This document shows positions 46,716 to 54,996 of a stretch of DNA of 64,000 nt, in pieces; position 1 is the stretch's first letter, and each line of letters begins with the position of its first letter. A program made the translations under genes and the position numbers. The notes below the pieces were generated by a model. The model saw only the letters and a program-made list of their open reading frames with translations. It had not been told where the DNA came from and did not search any database. The stretch is from Microbacterium sp. YJN-G (GTDB lineage Bacteria; Actinomycetota; Actinomycetes; Actinomycetales; Microbacteriaceae), in NCBI RefSeq assembly GCF_015040615.1, contig NZ_CP060402.1, forward strand, positions 2,294,001 to 2,358,000, given 5' to 3'.

Positions 46716-47537
46716 TCAGGGCGCGAGCGCCAGGCGCCGCTGCTCGCGACGTTCGCGTTGCGCGATCGGGTCGGCGACCGGTGCCGCGAGCAGCAGACGC
46801 TGAGTATACGGGTGCTCGGGCGCCAGCGTGACTGTGGCGGCCGGCCCCGTCTCGACGAGATCCCCTCGGTAAAGGACAGCGACACGATGGCTGATGTGGC
46901 GGATCACCGAGAGATCATGCGAGACGAAGAGGTACGCCACCCCCGTCGAGCGCTGGATGTCGATGAACAGATCGAGCACGCGCTCCTGCGTGCTGAGGTC
47001 CAGCGCGCTGACCGGCTCATCGCAGACGATCAGTTTCGGCTCAGGGGCGAGGGCACGTGCGATCGCGACCCGCTGTCGCTGTCCGCCGGAGAACTCGCGA
47101 GGAAGCCTCGCCGCAGCGTCCGCCGGGAGGCCCACCTGGTCGAGAAGCGTCTTCACGCGACTCCTGGCGTCCCGCGCCGTGGCTCCCTGCACGACCAGCG
47201 GCTCCGCCAGGATGTCGCCGACGGTGAGCGACGGATTGAGAGAGGTGTACGGATCCTGGAAGACGACCTGGATGTCCTTGGCGAGATGACGTCGCTTGCG
47301 TGGCTTGAGCGACGAGATCTCCTGCCCGTCGAAGCGGATCTCACCCCCGGACGGCCGGACCAGCCCGAGGACGGCGCGGCCGATGGTCGTCTTTCCTGAC
47401 CCGGACTCGCCGACCAGACCGAGAGTCTCGCCGGGGGCGACGTCCAGTGAGACGCCATGGAGCACTTCGACCGGCTTCGCTCGCCATCCGCGCCCGGGGA
47501 AAGCGACGCGCAGGTCGGAGACGTCGAGGAGTGTCAT
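46716..47537 (-). CDS. oligopeptide-type ABC transporter ATPase (OppF/DppF-like)
   Basis: 273 residues, one nucleotide-binding domain. Walker A GLVGESGSGKTT, Q-loop VFQDPYTSLNP, signature EFSGGQRQRVAIARAL, Walker B KLIVCDEPVSALD and switch His VSHDL are all intact; the C-terminal HPYTQRLL is the OppF/DppF tail. Pairs with the ATPase half of the preceding fused protein to drive import. Start overlaps the upstream stop (ATGA). Confidence 0.95.
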   Translation of the reverse strand: MTLLDVSDLRVAFPGRGWRAKPVEVLHGVSLDVAPGETLGLVGESGSGKTTIGRAVLGLVRPSGGEIRFDGQEISSLKPRKRRHLAKDIQVVFQDPYTSLNPSLTVGDILAEPLVVQGATARDARSRVKTLLDQVGLPADAAARLPREFSGGQRQRVAIARALAPEPKLIVCDEPVSALDLSTQERVLDLFIDIQRSTGVAYLFVSHDLSVIRHISHRVAVLYRGDLVETGPAATVTLAPEHPYTQRLLLAAPVADPIAQRERREQRRLALAP

Positions 47538-49354
47538 TGCGCAGCACCTTCCGTGGGGGCGTCGATCACGGGATCGGTACGCACGGCGTTCTCGTCGAGG
47601 ATCGCTCCGAGGAGCATCCTCGTGTACTCGTCCTGGGGGTTCTGAAAGATCTCGACCGTCGAGCCGACTTCGACCACGATGCCCTTCTTCATCACCACGA
47701 TGCGGTCGCAGATGTCGGCGACGACACCGAAGTTGTGTGTGACCAAGAGGATGGCCATGTCGAGCTCGGCCTGGAGGTCCCGCAGAAGGTCGAGGATCTC
47801 GGCCTGAACGGTGACGTCGAGCGCGGTCGACGGCTCATCGGCGATCAGCAGGCGAGGCCGACTGGCCACGGCCCCGGCGATGAGCACACGCTGCGCCATT
47901 CCTCCCGAGATTTCATGGGGGTACGAGGCGAACGTACGCTCCGGATCAGCGATCCCGCACCGCTCGAGAAGTGCCAACACCCGCGCGCGTGCGTCCTTCT
48001 TGGAGACGCCCAGCGCGGCACGCACTCCTTCGACCAGCTGTGCTCCCACTCGGTACGACGGGTCCAGGTTGGACATGGGCTCCTGTGGGATGTAGGCGAT
48101 GGCCTTTCCCCGCAGTGGGCGCATCTGCGCGTCGCTGCGCCCGATGATCTCTTGCCCGTCGAAGAGGATCGATCCCCGCGTGATCATCGCCTCCGCCGGC
48201 AGAACGCCGAGAGTGGCGAACGCGGTCTGCGTCTTGCCAGATCCCGACTCGCCGACCAAGCCGACGACCTGTCCCCGTCCGATCGTCAGAGACACACCGC
48301 TCACCACCTCGCGGGGCCGCCCGGCCGGACCGCGGTATGCGATGCCCAGATCGGAGATCTCTACGAGCGCCGACGACTCCCTGGCTACGGTTCCGGCACC
48401 CTCGGCAACCCTTTGCCCGGCTCCGACCTTTGCGGGCTTCGGCTTGGATCCTTCGAGGGTGTCGCGCAGCGCGTTGCCGAGGAGGACCAGCGACGCTGTG
48501 ATGAGTCCGAGCATGAGGCTCGGCCAGAGGAACTGCGTCGGCGCGATGTAGAGGTTGCGGAACCCGGACGAGATCATCGCACCGAAGCTCGGAATCTGGA
48601 TGGATCCGACGCCGAGGAAGGCGAGGCCCGACTGCACGGCGATCGCGGATCCGGCCATGAACGCCCCGGCGATGATGATCGGACCGCGCACGACGAACAG
48701 GACGTGGCGTGAGAGGATCCGGAGGTCTCCTAGGCCCGACACCCGGGCGGCATCGACATAGAGCTCGTTCTTGACACCGACCACCAGGTTCCGCACGATG
48801 CGGTAGATCCCCGGCGACAGCAGCACCCCGAAGATGAGCATCGTGAAGCGGTAGTCACCACCCGTCACCGGCATCAGGATGATCAGCAGCAGGATGCCGG
48901 GGAAGGTCATGATCAGGTTGAAGACCCACTCGGTCGCCCCCCGCGTGACCTTGCCGAAGTACCCGCCAACGAGGCCGGCGATGACACCCACGAGAAGGGC
49001 GACACCGGCTCCGATCAGCGCCGAGATCGCCGCGGTGTTGATCGAGTGCAGGAGTCGGGTCCAGATGTCGCGTCCCGTCTCGTCGGCACCGAGCGGATAG
49101 CCCGGTGTCCCCACTGGAGCGTTGACCATCGACAGATCCGGCTCGTTGGGCCCGTGCTGGGTGAGCACCGGCGTGAGGAGGCCGAGCGTGAAGATGAGGA
49201 TCAGGATGCTGGCGGTGACGATGAACTGCGGGTCCTTGAAGAGCCGCTTCCAGGTTGGAGTCCGCGATGCCGTCGCCGCGTCCTCCAGCGCGACCAGCAG
49301 CTCGGTGCTCGGAGTCGTCATCGTCTCCGTCAGGGGTCCGCTCTGGGTACTCAA
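47534..49354 (-). CDS. fused ABC permease-ATPase (OppC-OppD / DppC-DppD)
   Basis: 606 residues joining two usual genes. Residues about 1-305 are the OppC permease (six membrane segments; PLGADETGRDIWTRLLHSIN and the EAA-like loop VDAARVSGLGDLRILSRHVL). Residues about 330-606 are the OppD ATPase: Walker A GLVGESGSGKTQ, signature EISGGMAQRVLIAGAV, Walker B LLIADEPSTALD, switch His VTHNF. Such fusions are known in actinobacteria. Overlaps the genes on both sides by ATGA. Needed with OppB and OppF for uptake. Confidence 0.93.
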   Translation of the reverse strand: MSTQSGPLTETMTTPSTELLVALEDAATASRTPTWKRLFKDPQFIVTASILILIFTLGLLTPVLTQHGPNEPDLSMVNAPVGTPGYPLGADETGRDIWTRLLHSINTAAISALIGAGVALLVGVIAGLVGGYFGKVTRGATEWVFNLIMTFPGILLLIILMPVTGGDYRFTMLIFGVLLSPGIYRIVRNLVVGVKNELYVDAARVSGLGDLRILSRHVLFVVRGPIIIAGAFMAGSAIAVQSGLAFLGVGSIQIPSFGAMISSGFRNLYIAPTQFLWPSLMLGLITASLVLLGNALRDTLEGSKPKPAKVGAGQRVAEGAGTVARESSALVEISDLGIAYRGPAGRPREVVSGVSLTIGRGQVVGLVGESGSGKTQTAFATLGVLPAEAMITRGSILFDGQEIIGRSDAQMRPLRGKAIAYIPQEPMSNLDPSYRVGAQLVEGVRAALGVSKKDARARVLALLERCGIADPERTFASYPHEISGGMAQRVLIAGAVASRPRLLIADEPSTALDVTVQAEILDLLRDLQAELDMAILLVTHNFGVVADICDRIVVMKKGIVVEVGSTVEIFQNPQDEYTRMLLGAILDENAVRTDPVIDAPTEGAAQ

Positions 49355-50292
49355 TGGACTCTCGCTTTCGGGTTGAGCCAGCCGTTGGCCAGGTCGGTGG
49401 TGAGGTTTACGACGGTGACCAGCAGCACGCCGAAAGCGGCGATGCCCATGATCACCGGGATGTCGCCCTGCAGAGATGCGTTGAAGGCGAAGCTTCCGTA
49501 GCCCGGGAGGGCGAAGACGTTCTCGATGATGAGGGCACCGCCGAACATCGAGATGAACTCAAGCGACATCACGGTCAGCGCGGGGCTGCCCGCGTTGCGC
49601 AGCGCGTGACGGATCACGATTGAGCTGCTCGAGATGCCGCGAGTGCGAAGGGTGCGGACGTAATCCTGGCGGAGCTCGTCGATCATGCGCCCCCGAACCT
49701 GCGCAGCCATGTTCGCGACACCGCCGATCGTGAGGACGATCACTGGGATCGTGATGCTGCGCGCCCAGGCTGCGGGGTCTTGGGCGAGCGGCGTGAAGCC
49801 TGTCGCCGGCAACCACTTCAGCTGCACCGCGAAGATGACCACGAGTCCGATCGCGAGAAGAAGCCCGGGCACGATGTATCCGACGAGCGAGATACCCTGC
49901 GAGATCTTGTCGACCACGCCACCTCGGGATGCCGACCACACGCCGAGGAACGTCGACAGGATGACGGTGAGGATGAGCGCGGGCACGATGATCGAGAGCG
50001 TCACGAGCAGGCGCTGCATCACGGTGGGTGCTACCGGGAGCGACGTATACACCGAGACCCCGAAGTCACCCTGAAGGGCGTGCACCAACCAGTCGAAGTA
50101 TTGGACGATCGCGGGGCGGTCCCACCCCTTCTCCGCCATGAGCCCGGCCGTCACCTCTGGTGTTGCCGCGGGGCCGAGGATTGTCAGAGCAACGTCTTCG
50201 AAGGATGTGCTCAGCAGCATGAAGGTGATGAAGGTGACCAGCAGCGCGAGGATGAGCCCCGCGCCCAGGCGACGTGTGATGTAGACAAGCAT
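49351..50292 (-). CDS. oligopeptide-type ABC permease (OppB/DppB)
   Basis: 313 residues, six membrane segments, with the N-terminal YITRRLGAGLILALLVTFIT and the EAA loop DYVRTLRTRGISSSSIVIRH. First permease of the importer; follows the receptor gene after 53 bp that holds a strong hairpin, and overlaps the fused permease-ATPase at its end. Confidence 0.94.
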   Translation of the reverse strand: MLVYITRRLGAGLILALLVTFITFMLLSTSFEDVALTILGPAATPEVTAGLMAEKGWDRPAIVQYFDWLVHALQGDFGVSVYTSLPVAPTVMQRLLVTLSIIVPALILTVILSTFLGVWSASRGGVVDKISQGISLVGYIVPGLLLAIGLVVIFAVQLKWLPATGFTPLAQDPAAWARSITIPVIVLTIGGVANMAAQVRGRMIDELRQDYVRTLRTRGISSSSIVIRHALRNAGSPALTVMSLEFISMFGGALIIENVFALPGYGSFAFNASLQGDIPVIMGIAAFGVLLVTVVNLTTDLANGWLNPKARVH

Positions 50293-50308
50293 GAGCGACT
50301 CCGGGTGT

Positions 50309-50339
50309 ATCGGGGGTGCGCCGGCGGCGCACCCCCGAT
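50309..50339 (-). terminator. intercistronic hairpin between receptor and permease genes
   Basis: ATCGGGGGTGCGCC pairs perfectly with GGCGCACCCCCGAT around GGC. In receptor-first ABC operons such stems slow or trim the message so more receptor than permease is made; here it lies just after the receptor stop. Confidence 0.7.
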
Positions 50340-50345
50340 CGGCGG

Positions 50346-51908
50346 CTATTCGGTGACGGAGAACAGACGGTACGTCGACAGCGTGTTGGCCTTGCCGACG
50401 TACGTGATGTCATCACCGGTCGCCCACGTCGCACCGATGAAGACGACCGGTGCGACGAACGCCTGGTCGACGACGTACTCGTTCAGCTCCTGATACGCCG
50501 GGAGCGCATCCTCGAACGCAACGGTCGAGTTGATCGTTCCCCACAGCTCGTCGAGGGTCTCATCGGTGTACCCGCGCGGGTTTCCCACTCCGTCAACGGC
50601 GAATGTCGTCGCGAGGTCCGCGGTGTCCGAGTTGAAGCCGAGAATCTGGTAGTAGAGCCCGTAGTCACCCGAGCGTGCAGCGCCCTGTGCCTGCTGGGGA
50701 GGAACCGTCACCCATTCGAGAGTCAGTCCGATGTCAGCAAACGCCTGAGTGAGTACAGGCTCGACCGTCGTGGTGAGGAACGTGCTGGGAATCTGGAACG
50801 TCTCCCCGGCGAAGCCGGCCTCCTCAACGAGCGCCTTGCCTTCCTCAGGGTCGTACTCGTAGGTTCCGTTGAGCGCCTCGTCGTAGATCGCCCCGTACGG
50901 ACTCGCGAGCTGCTCGGTCGCGATGCCGACGCCGGAGAAGAGCGCCTCGAGCATCGACTCGCGATCGATGGCCATGTTGATCGCCTGACGCACACGAACG
51001 TCGCCGAGGGCAGGCCACTTCTCGCCACCGCGATCGAGGATGTTCAGGTAGGTCGCCGCGACAGCATCGTTGACCGTGATGTTCCAGTCGTCGGGGTTCA
51101 GCTGACCGACCACCTGAGACTGGACGGTCGCCGCGTTGAGCTCCCCTGACTGAAGCGCATTGAAGCTCGCCGTCGGGTCCTGGATCACCTTCACAGTGAG
51201 GGTCTTGAATGGAACGTTGTCCGCGTCCCAGTAGTCGTCTCGCTTCTCGAGCACGTAGGTGCTGCCGGGAACCGTCTTGTCTACATCGAGCGTGAACGGG
51301 CCCGAGCCGACCGGGTCGGTCGCGGTGGACTCGGCCGAGAGCGTTGCGGGGTCTCCGATGGCGCCGGGGCCGCTCGAGAGGTTGTCTACGAACTGCGGGT
51401 CGAACCGCGAGAACGAAATCACGACGGTGAGATCGTCCGCGGCGACGACGTCGTCGACGGCCGCGAGTCGGCTCTGCACGTTGCCGGGAGTCTCCTTCGA
51501 TCGGAGCATCGTGGCAACCACAGCTTCCGCATCCACCGGGTCTCCGGAACTGAAGGTCATGCCCTCCCGAAGCCTAAGGGTGAGCTCGGTGCCGTCCTCG
51601 TTGTACTCCCAGGTCTCAGCTGCACCCGGCAGGATCTCACCGGTGCCGGGGTCCTTACGGAGCAGCGTGTCGAGGATCGCAGACCAGACGAACATCTGCT
51701 GGCCGTCGACGAGCTGGGCGGGGTCGAGAGAGTTCGGGGCACTGACCGCCGCAACCGCGAGGTCCTTCTCTTCGATGGGGGCTGTGGACGTCGTCGGGGA
51801 CGTCTCTGCGGCGCCGGAGCATCCGGCGAGCACGAGCGATGCCGCGAGCACCGTGGCGCCGAGCGCCGCAAGACGCTGCCCGGAACGGTGGGTCAGGGGA
51901 CGTGACAT
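50346..51908 (-). CDS. ABC transporter substrate-binding lipoprotein (family 5)
   Basis: 520 residues. Signal sequence with lipobox VLAGC, then the SBP_bac_5 pattern LRKDPGTGEILPGAAETWEY and VRQAINMAIDRESMLEALFS. It captures the substrate outside the cell for the OppB/OppCD/OppF complex. The genomic setting (beta-glucuronidase, hexuronate enzymes, other glycosidases) suggests a glycoside or oligosaccharide rather than a peptide; peptide-family receptors for sugars are known. ATG 51908 has AAAGGAG upstream. Two LacI-type sites precede it. Confidence 0.94.
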   Translation of the reverse strand: MSRPLTHRSGQRLAALGATVLAASLVLAGCSGAAETSPTTSTAPIEEKDLAVAAVSAPNSLDPAQLVDGQQMFVWSAILDTLLRKDPGTGEILPGAAETWEYNEDGTELTLRLREGMTFSSGDPVDAEAVVATMLRSKETPGNVQSRLAAVDDVVAADDLTVVISFSRFDPQFVDNLSSGPGAIGDPATLSAESTATDPVGSGPFTLDVDKTVPGSTYVLEKRDDYWDADNVPFKTLTVKVIQDPTASFNALQSGELNAATVQSQVVGQLNPDDWNITVNDAVAATYLNILDRGGEKWPALGDVRVRQAINMAIDRESMLEALFSGVGIATEQLASPYGAIYDEALNGTYEYDPEEGKALVEEAGFAGETFQIPSTFLTTTVEPVLTQAFADIGLTLEWVTVPPQQAQGAARSGDYGLYYQILGFNSDTADLATTFAVDGVGNPRGYTDETLDELWGTINSTVAFEDALPAYQELNEYVVDQAFVAPVVFIGATWATGDDITYVGKANTLSTYRLFSVTE

Positions 51909-51933
51909 GGATCCAGACTCCTTTGTGTGAATG

Positions 51934-51959
51934 GGACGCAACCGCTTGTCCATTGGACA
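51934..51959. promoter_or_regulatory. weak LacI-type site plus perfect palindrome before the ABC operon
   Basis: GGACGCAACCGCTTGTCC (51934-51951) resembles the operator set but is degenerate; overlapping it, TGTCCA-T-TGGACA (51947-51959) is a perfect inverted repeat. Confidence 0.45.
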
Positions 51960-52013
51960 TTCAATGCGGCTAGATTTGTGCGCCTGGCCAGTAAAGCACG
52001 GTGAGATGATTAT

Positions 52014-52027
52014 GACAACCGATTGCC
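52014..52027. promoter_or_regulatory. LacI-type operator of the ABC transporter operon
   Basis: GACAACCGATTGCC, 13 of 14 positions the same as the 45314 and 54948 sites; about 106 bp upstream of the receptor start. Confidence 0.65.
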
Positions 52028-52044
52028 ACAGTGTGATCGGACCG

Positions 52045-53400
52045 TTATGACCCGGCGTGAGGCAGAAGGCCCTGTCGAAGGCTGTTCAGGAAGGAAGACA
52101 CGCTCGTCACGAACGCCGGGTCGGCCGCAAGGCGGGGGCTGATCTGCGCGACGGCGTTATGGGCATCCGTCATCGCTGCATCTGCGGCGAGCCACACGGC
52201 GACCGCGAAGGCGCACCCCGAAGCCTCTCGCCCCGCTTCTCGCTCGCGTTCGGCGACCGGGGCGATCCGCAGGCGCATCTTGGTCGTCGAATCCATCGAG
52301 ATCTGCGCGAGAGCATGGGCGATCGCCGGATTCTCGAATCGCTTCAGGAGTGCGCGCCGATAGTCATCCACGCCGAGTTCCACCGGCAGGTGCCGCTGTG
52401 CCTCGTCCCAGAAGTCCTCTACGGCACGCCGGCAGACAGGGTCGTCGACAGCCTGCGACACGAACTCATGCCCGCGGAGGCGACCGAGTCCAGCAAGGAT
52501 CGTGTGGGCGCCGTTGAGGAGCCACAGCTTGCGGGCCTCCCACGGCTCGAGGTCAGCGGTGAAGCGCGCACCTGCGGACTCCCATTGCGGTCGACCGGCG
52601 GGAAAGTCTCCCGAGATGACCCAGTCGCTGAAGGGTTCCGCAACGACCGGGACCGCGTCTCCATAGCGCTCGGCCAGGCGAGTGGCCTCCTCCGCCGAGA
52701 GCCGAGGAGTGATCCGGTCTACCGAACTCGACGCGAACGCGACGTTTCGCTCGCACCAGTCAGCCGTCTCGGGCAACGTGCGAGCGAGCGCACGGATCGC
52801 ACGCGCTGCATGTTCTCCATTGCCGGGGAGGTTGTCGCACGAGAGGATCGTCATCGGCCCGCCACCGGCACGTCGGCGCATGTCGAGCCCCGCGACGAGC
52901 CTGCCGAGTGCGGTTGACAGCCCGGATCGGGCGGATTCGTGTCCGTCGCTCAGCGCGACAAGGCGCTCGATATCAGCGCGCACCGCTGGGTCGGCAAGAT
53001 CCGGGCTGCCGTCGGGTGTGGTCCGATATCCCCCCTCGGTGATCGTGAGGGTCACAACGGCCGTCAGCGGCGACGCGACGTCGGCGACGAACTGCTCGAC
53101 ATCGCTTCCGGGGTGGGCGCGAACCAGGCTCTCGAGAACTTCGGACACGTCCCCTTTCGCCGAGCGTTCGATCAGGGTGTAGAGCCCTCCCTGACGATTG
53201 ACTGCCTCTGCCAAGTGCATGCTTGTCCCGCTGTAGGCGACGATGCCCCACTCGGACGCGTCACTTGCGTGCGAGGTGTACCAAGCGGTGTGTGATCGGC
53301 TGAAAGCGCCGAGACCGAGGTGAACGATGCGCACGGGCGGCGCGGGCCGAAGCCGTCGCAGCCGGCCGGTCGTACGCGAAGATGGGCTGACGGCGCTCAC
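52045..53400 (-). CDS. fructuronate reductase / mannitol dehydrogenase family (UxuB-like)
   Basis: 451 residues of the long-chain mannitol dehydrogenase family. NAD loop IVHLGLGAFSRSHTAWY; catalytic region SCDNLPGNGEHAARAIRALA and NVAFASSSVDRITP; the active-site KLWLLNGAHTILA with the conserved Lys and Asn/His. In the family UxuB reduces D-fructuronate to D-mannonate. The GTG start overlaps the uxaC stop (GTGA), which makes that activity the best guess rather than mannitol or altronate oxidation. Confidence 0.9.
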   Translation of the reverse strand: MSAVSPSSRTTGRLRRLRPAPPVRIVHLGLGAFSRSHTAWYTSHASDASEWGIVAYSGTSMHLAEAVNRQGGLYTLIERSAKGDVSEVLESLVRAHPGSDVEQFVADVASPLTAVVTLTITEGGYRTTPDGSPDLADPAVRADIERLVALSDGHESARSGLSTALGRLVAGLDMRRRAGGGPMTILSCDNLPGNGEHAARAIRALARTLPETADWCERNVAFASSSVDRITPRLSAEEATRLAERYGDAVPVVAEPFSDWVISGDFPAGRPQWESAGARFTADLEPWEARKLWLLNGAHTILAGLGRLRGHEFVSQAVDDPVCRRAVEDFWDEAQRHLPVELGVDDYRRALLKRFENPAIAHALAQISMDSTTKMRLRIAPVAEREREAGREASGCAFAVAVWLAADAAMTDAHNAVAQISPRLAADPAFVTSVSSFLNSLRQGLLPHAGS

Positions 53401-54803
53401 AGCTTGAACACCCGCCGCGGCTGCGGGCCAACGATGTCGTCGATGACTGCGGTCGCCGCTGACTCCGTCAGCCTCCCTTCGCGCACGAGCCGCGCCAGGA
53501 AGGCAGCATCCACTCGCCGCGCCGTGTCATGTCGCGCCGGAATCGAGAGGAACGCGCGCGTGTCATCGATGAACCCCGACCCCCGCGAGAATCCCGCAGA
53601 CTCGGTCACGGCCGAGCGGAAGCGGAGCATCGCGTCGGGGGCGTCCAGGAACCACCATGGGGCACCGATGTACACACTCGGATAGAAGCTCGCCATCGGC
53701 GCGATCTCGCGTGAGTACACCGTCTCGTCGACCGCGAAGAGGACGAGGTGGAGCGAGTAAGAAAGGCCGTGCCGTTCGAGCAGGGGCCTGAGCCCGCGGA
53801 CGAAGTCGGTCTGCCGGGGAAAGTCGTGACCGGTATCCGGCCCGAACTGACGCAGCGTTGCGGTGCTGTGGTTTCTCACCACACCCGCGTGAATCGTCAT
53901 GACGAGTCCGTCCTCTGCACTCATCCCCGCCATGCGGACGAGCATGTGCCCCCGGAACGCCGCGCGCTGGGAGGCCGTGGCACGGCCGGACACGATGTCG
54001 TGGAACAGATACTGCGCCTCGGTGTCGCTCATGTCGACCGTCGCCGGGTCTTCGATCCCGTGGTCGGCGGAAGTCGCTCCGTGGGCGATGAAGTACGCGC
54101 GTCGATCACGGAGCGCCTCGAGGTACCCGGCGAACGTCGTCGGCTGACCGGTCGCGCTCAGCAAACGCTCCAGGTCGGTCGAGAACTCCACCGCATCCGG
54201 GTCGAGATAGCGGTCCGGACGGAACGTCGGGAGGACGCGACCGGACAGGCCGGAGTCGGTGATCGCGGAGTGGTACTGCAGGTCGTCGAGCGGATCGTCC
54301 GTGGTTGCGAGAACGTCGATCCGGAACCGCTCGAACAGAGCTCGCGGTCGGAACCCGGGCTCGCCCAAGCGACGCTGGACGGTGTCGTAGACCGCATCCG
54401 CGGTCGCCGCCGACAGCGGCGTATCGATCCCCAGGACGGAGTGCAACTCGTCCTCGATCCAGTGCCCCGACGCCGTCCCCGCGAACAGATGCCAGCGCTC
54501 GGCGAACGTACGCCAGGCCTCGCGCGGATCGACCGCGGCGCCACCGACGCCGAGGTCGCCGAGATCGACTCCAGATGCGTGCAGCAGGCGCGTCACGTAG
54601 TGGTCGTGAGTCACCAGAAGCGCGGTCGGATCCGCGAACGCGACGTCCCGAGCGAGCCACTCTGCCGGCACATGTCCATGCGGCGACACGATCGGCGCGT
54701 CGGCGACACGCTGGTAGAGCGCACGAGCGATGTCGCGCGTGGCCGGATCCACGGGGAGGAGTCGATCAGGATCCCTTGTCTGCACGACGTCGGTGACGCT
54801 CAT
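53397..54803 (-). CDS. uxaC: glucuronate isomerase (uronate isomerase)
   Basis: 468 residues of the amidohydrolase-superfamily uronate isomerase. SPHGHVPAEWLARD holds the metal-binding His pair (HxH form), and MTIHAGVVRNHS with the following HDFPRQTDFVRGL and LFAVDETVYSREIAPMASFY, ending YIGAPWWFLDAPD, are family segments. Interconverts D-glucuronate and D-fructuronate, supplying the reductase encoded next. ATG 54803 begins the plausible N-terminus; no strong ribosome site. A LacI-type palindrome stands about 150 bp upstream. Confidence 0.95.
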   Translation of the reverse strand: MSVTDVVQTRDPDRLLPVDPATRDIARALYQRVADAPIVSPHGHVPAEWLARDVAFADPTALLVTHDHYVTRLLHASGVDLGDLGVGGAAVDPREAWRTFAERWHLFAGTASGHWIEDELHSVLGIDTPLSAATADAVYDTVQRRLGEPGFRPRALFERFRIDVLATTDDPLDDLQYHSAITDSGLSGRVLPTFRPDRYLDPDAVEFSTDLERLLSATGQPTTFAGYLEALRDRRAYFIAHGATSADHGIEDPATVDMSDTEAQYLFHDIVSGRATASQRAAFRGHMLVRMAGMSAEDGLVMTIHAGVVRNHSTATLRQFGPDTGHDFPRQTDFVRGLRPLLERHGLSYSLHLVLFAVDETVYSREIAPMASFYPSVYIGAPWWFLDAPDAMLRFRSAVTESAGFSRGSGFIDDTRAFLSIPARHDTARRVDAAFLARLVREGRLTESAATAVIDDIVGPQPRRVFKL

Positions 54804-54947
54804 ACCGTACCCGCCCGCTGGCGCTTGTGCGTGTGGCTCGCTTCGCAGCAATCGGTGGAACGTGGACTCAACAAGGGGGGTGCCTCCTCGCGGCTTTGCG
54901 GGCTGGCGTGTCAGCCACGCATGAGTCAAGCACAGATTCGCGGGGCT

Positions 54948-54961
54948 GGCAACCGATTGCC
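54948..54961. promoter_or_regulatory. LacI-type operator of the uxaC operon
   Basis: GGCAACCGATTGCC, identical to the site before uidA; a minus-strand TTGACT (54929-54924) 18 bp downstream may be the -35. Confidence 0.75.
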
Positions 54962-54996
54962 CGCCCCGCGAATCTGTGTGTGAAGCGCTTCGGCGG

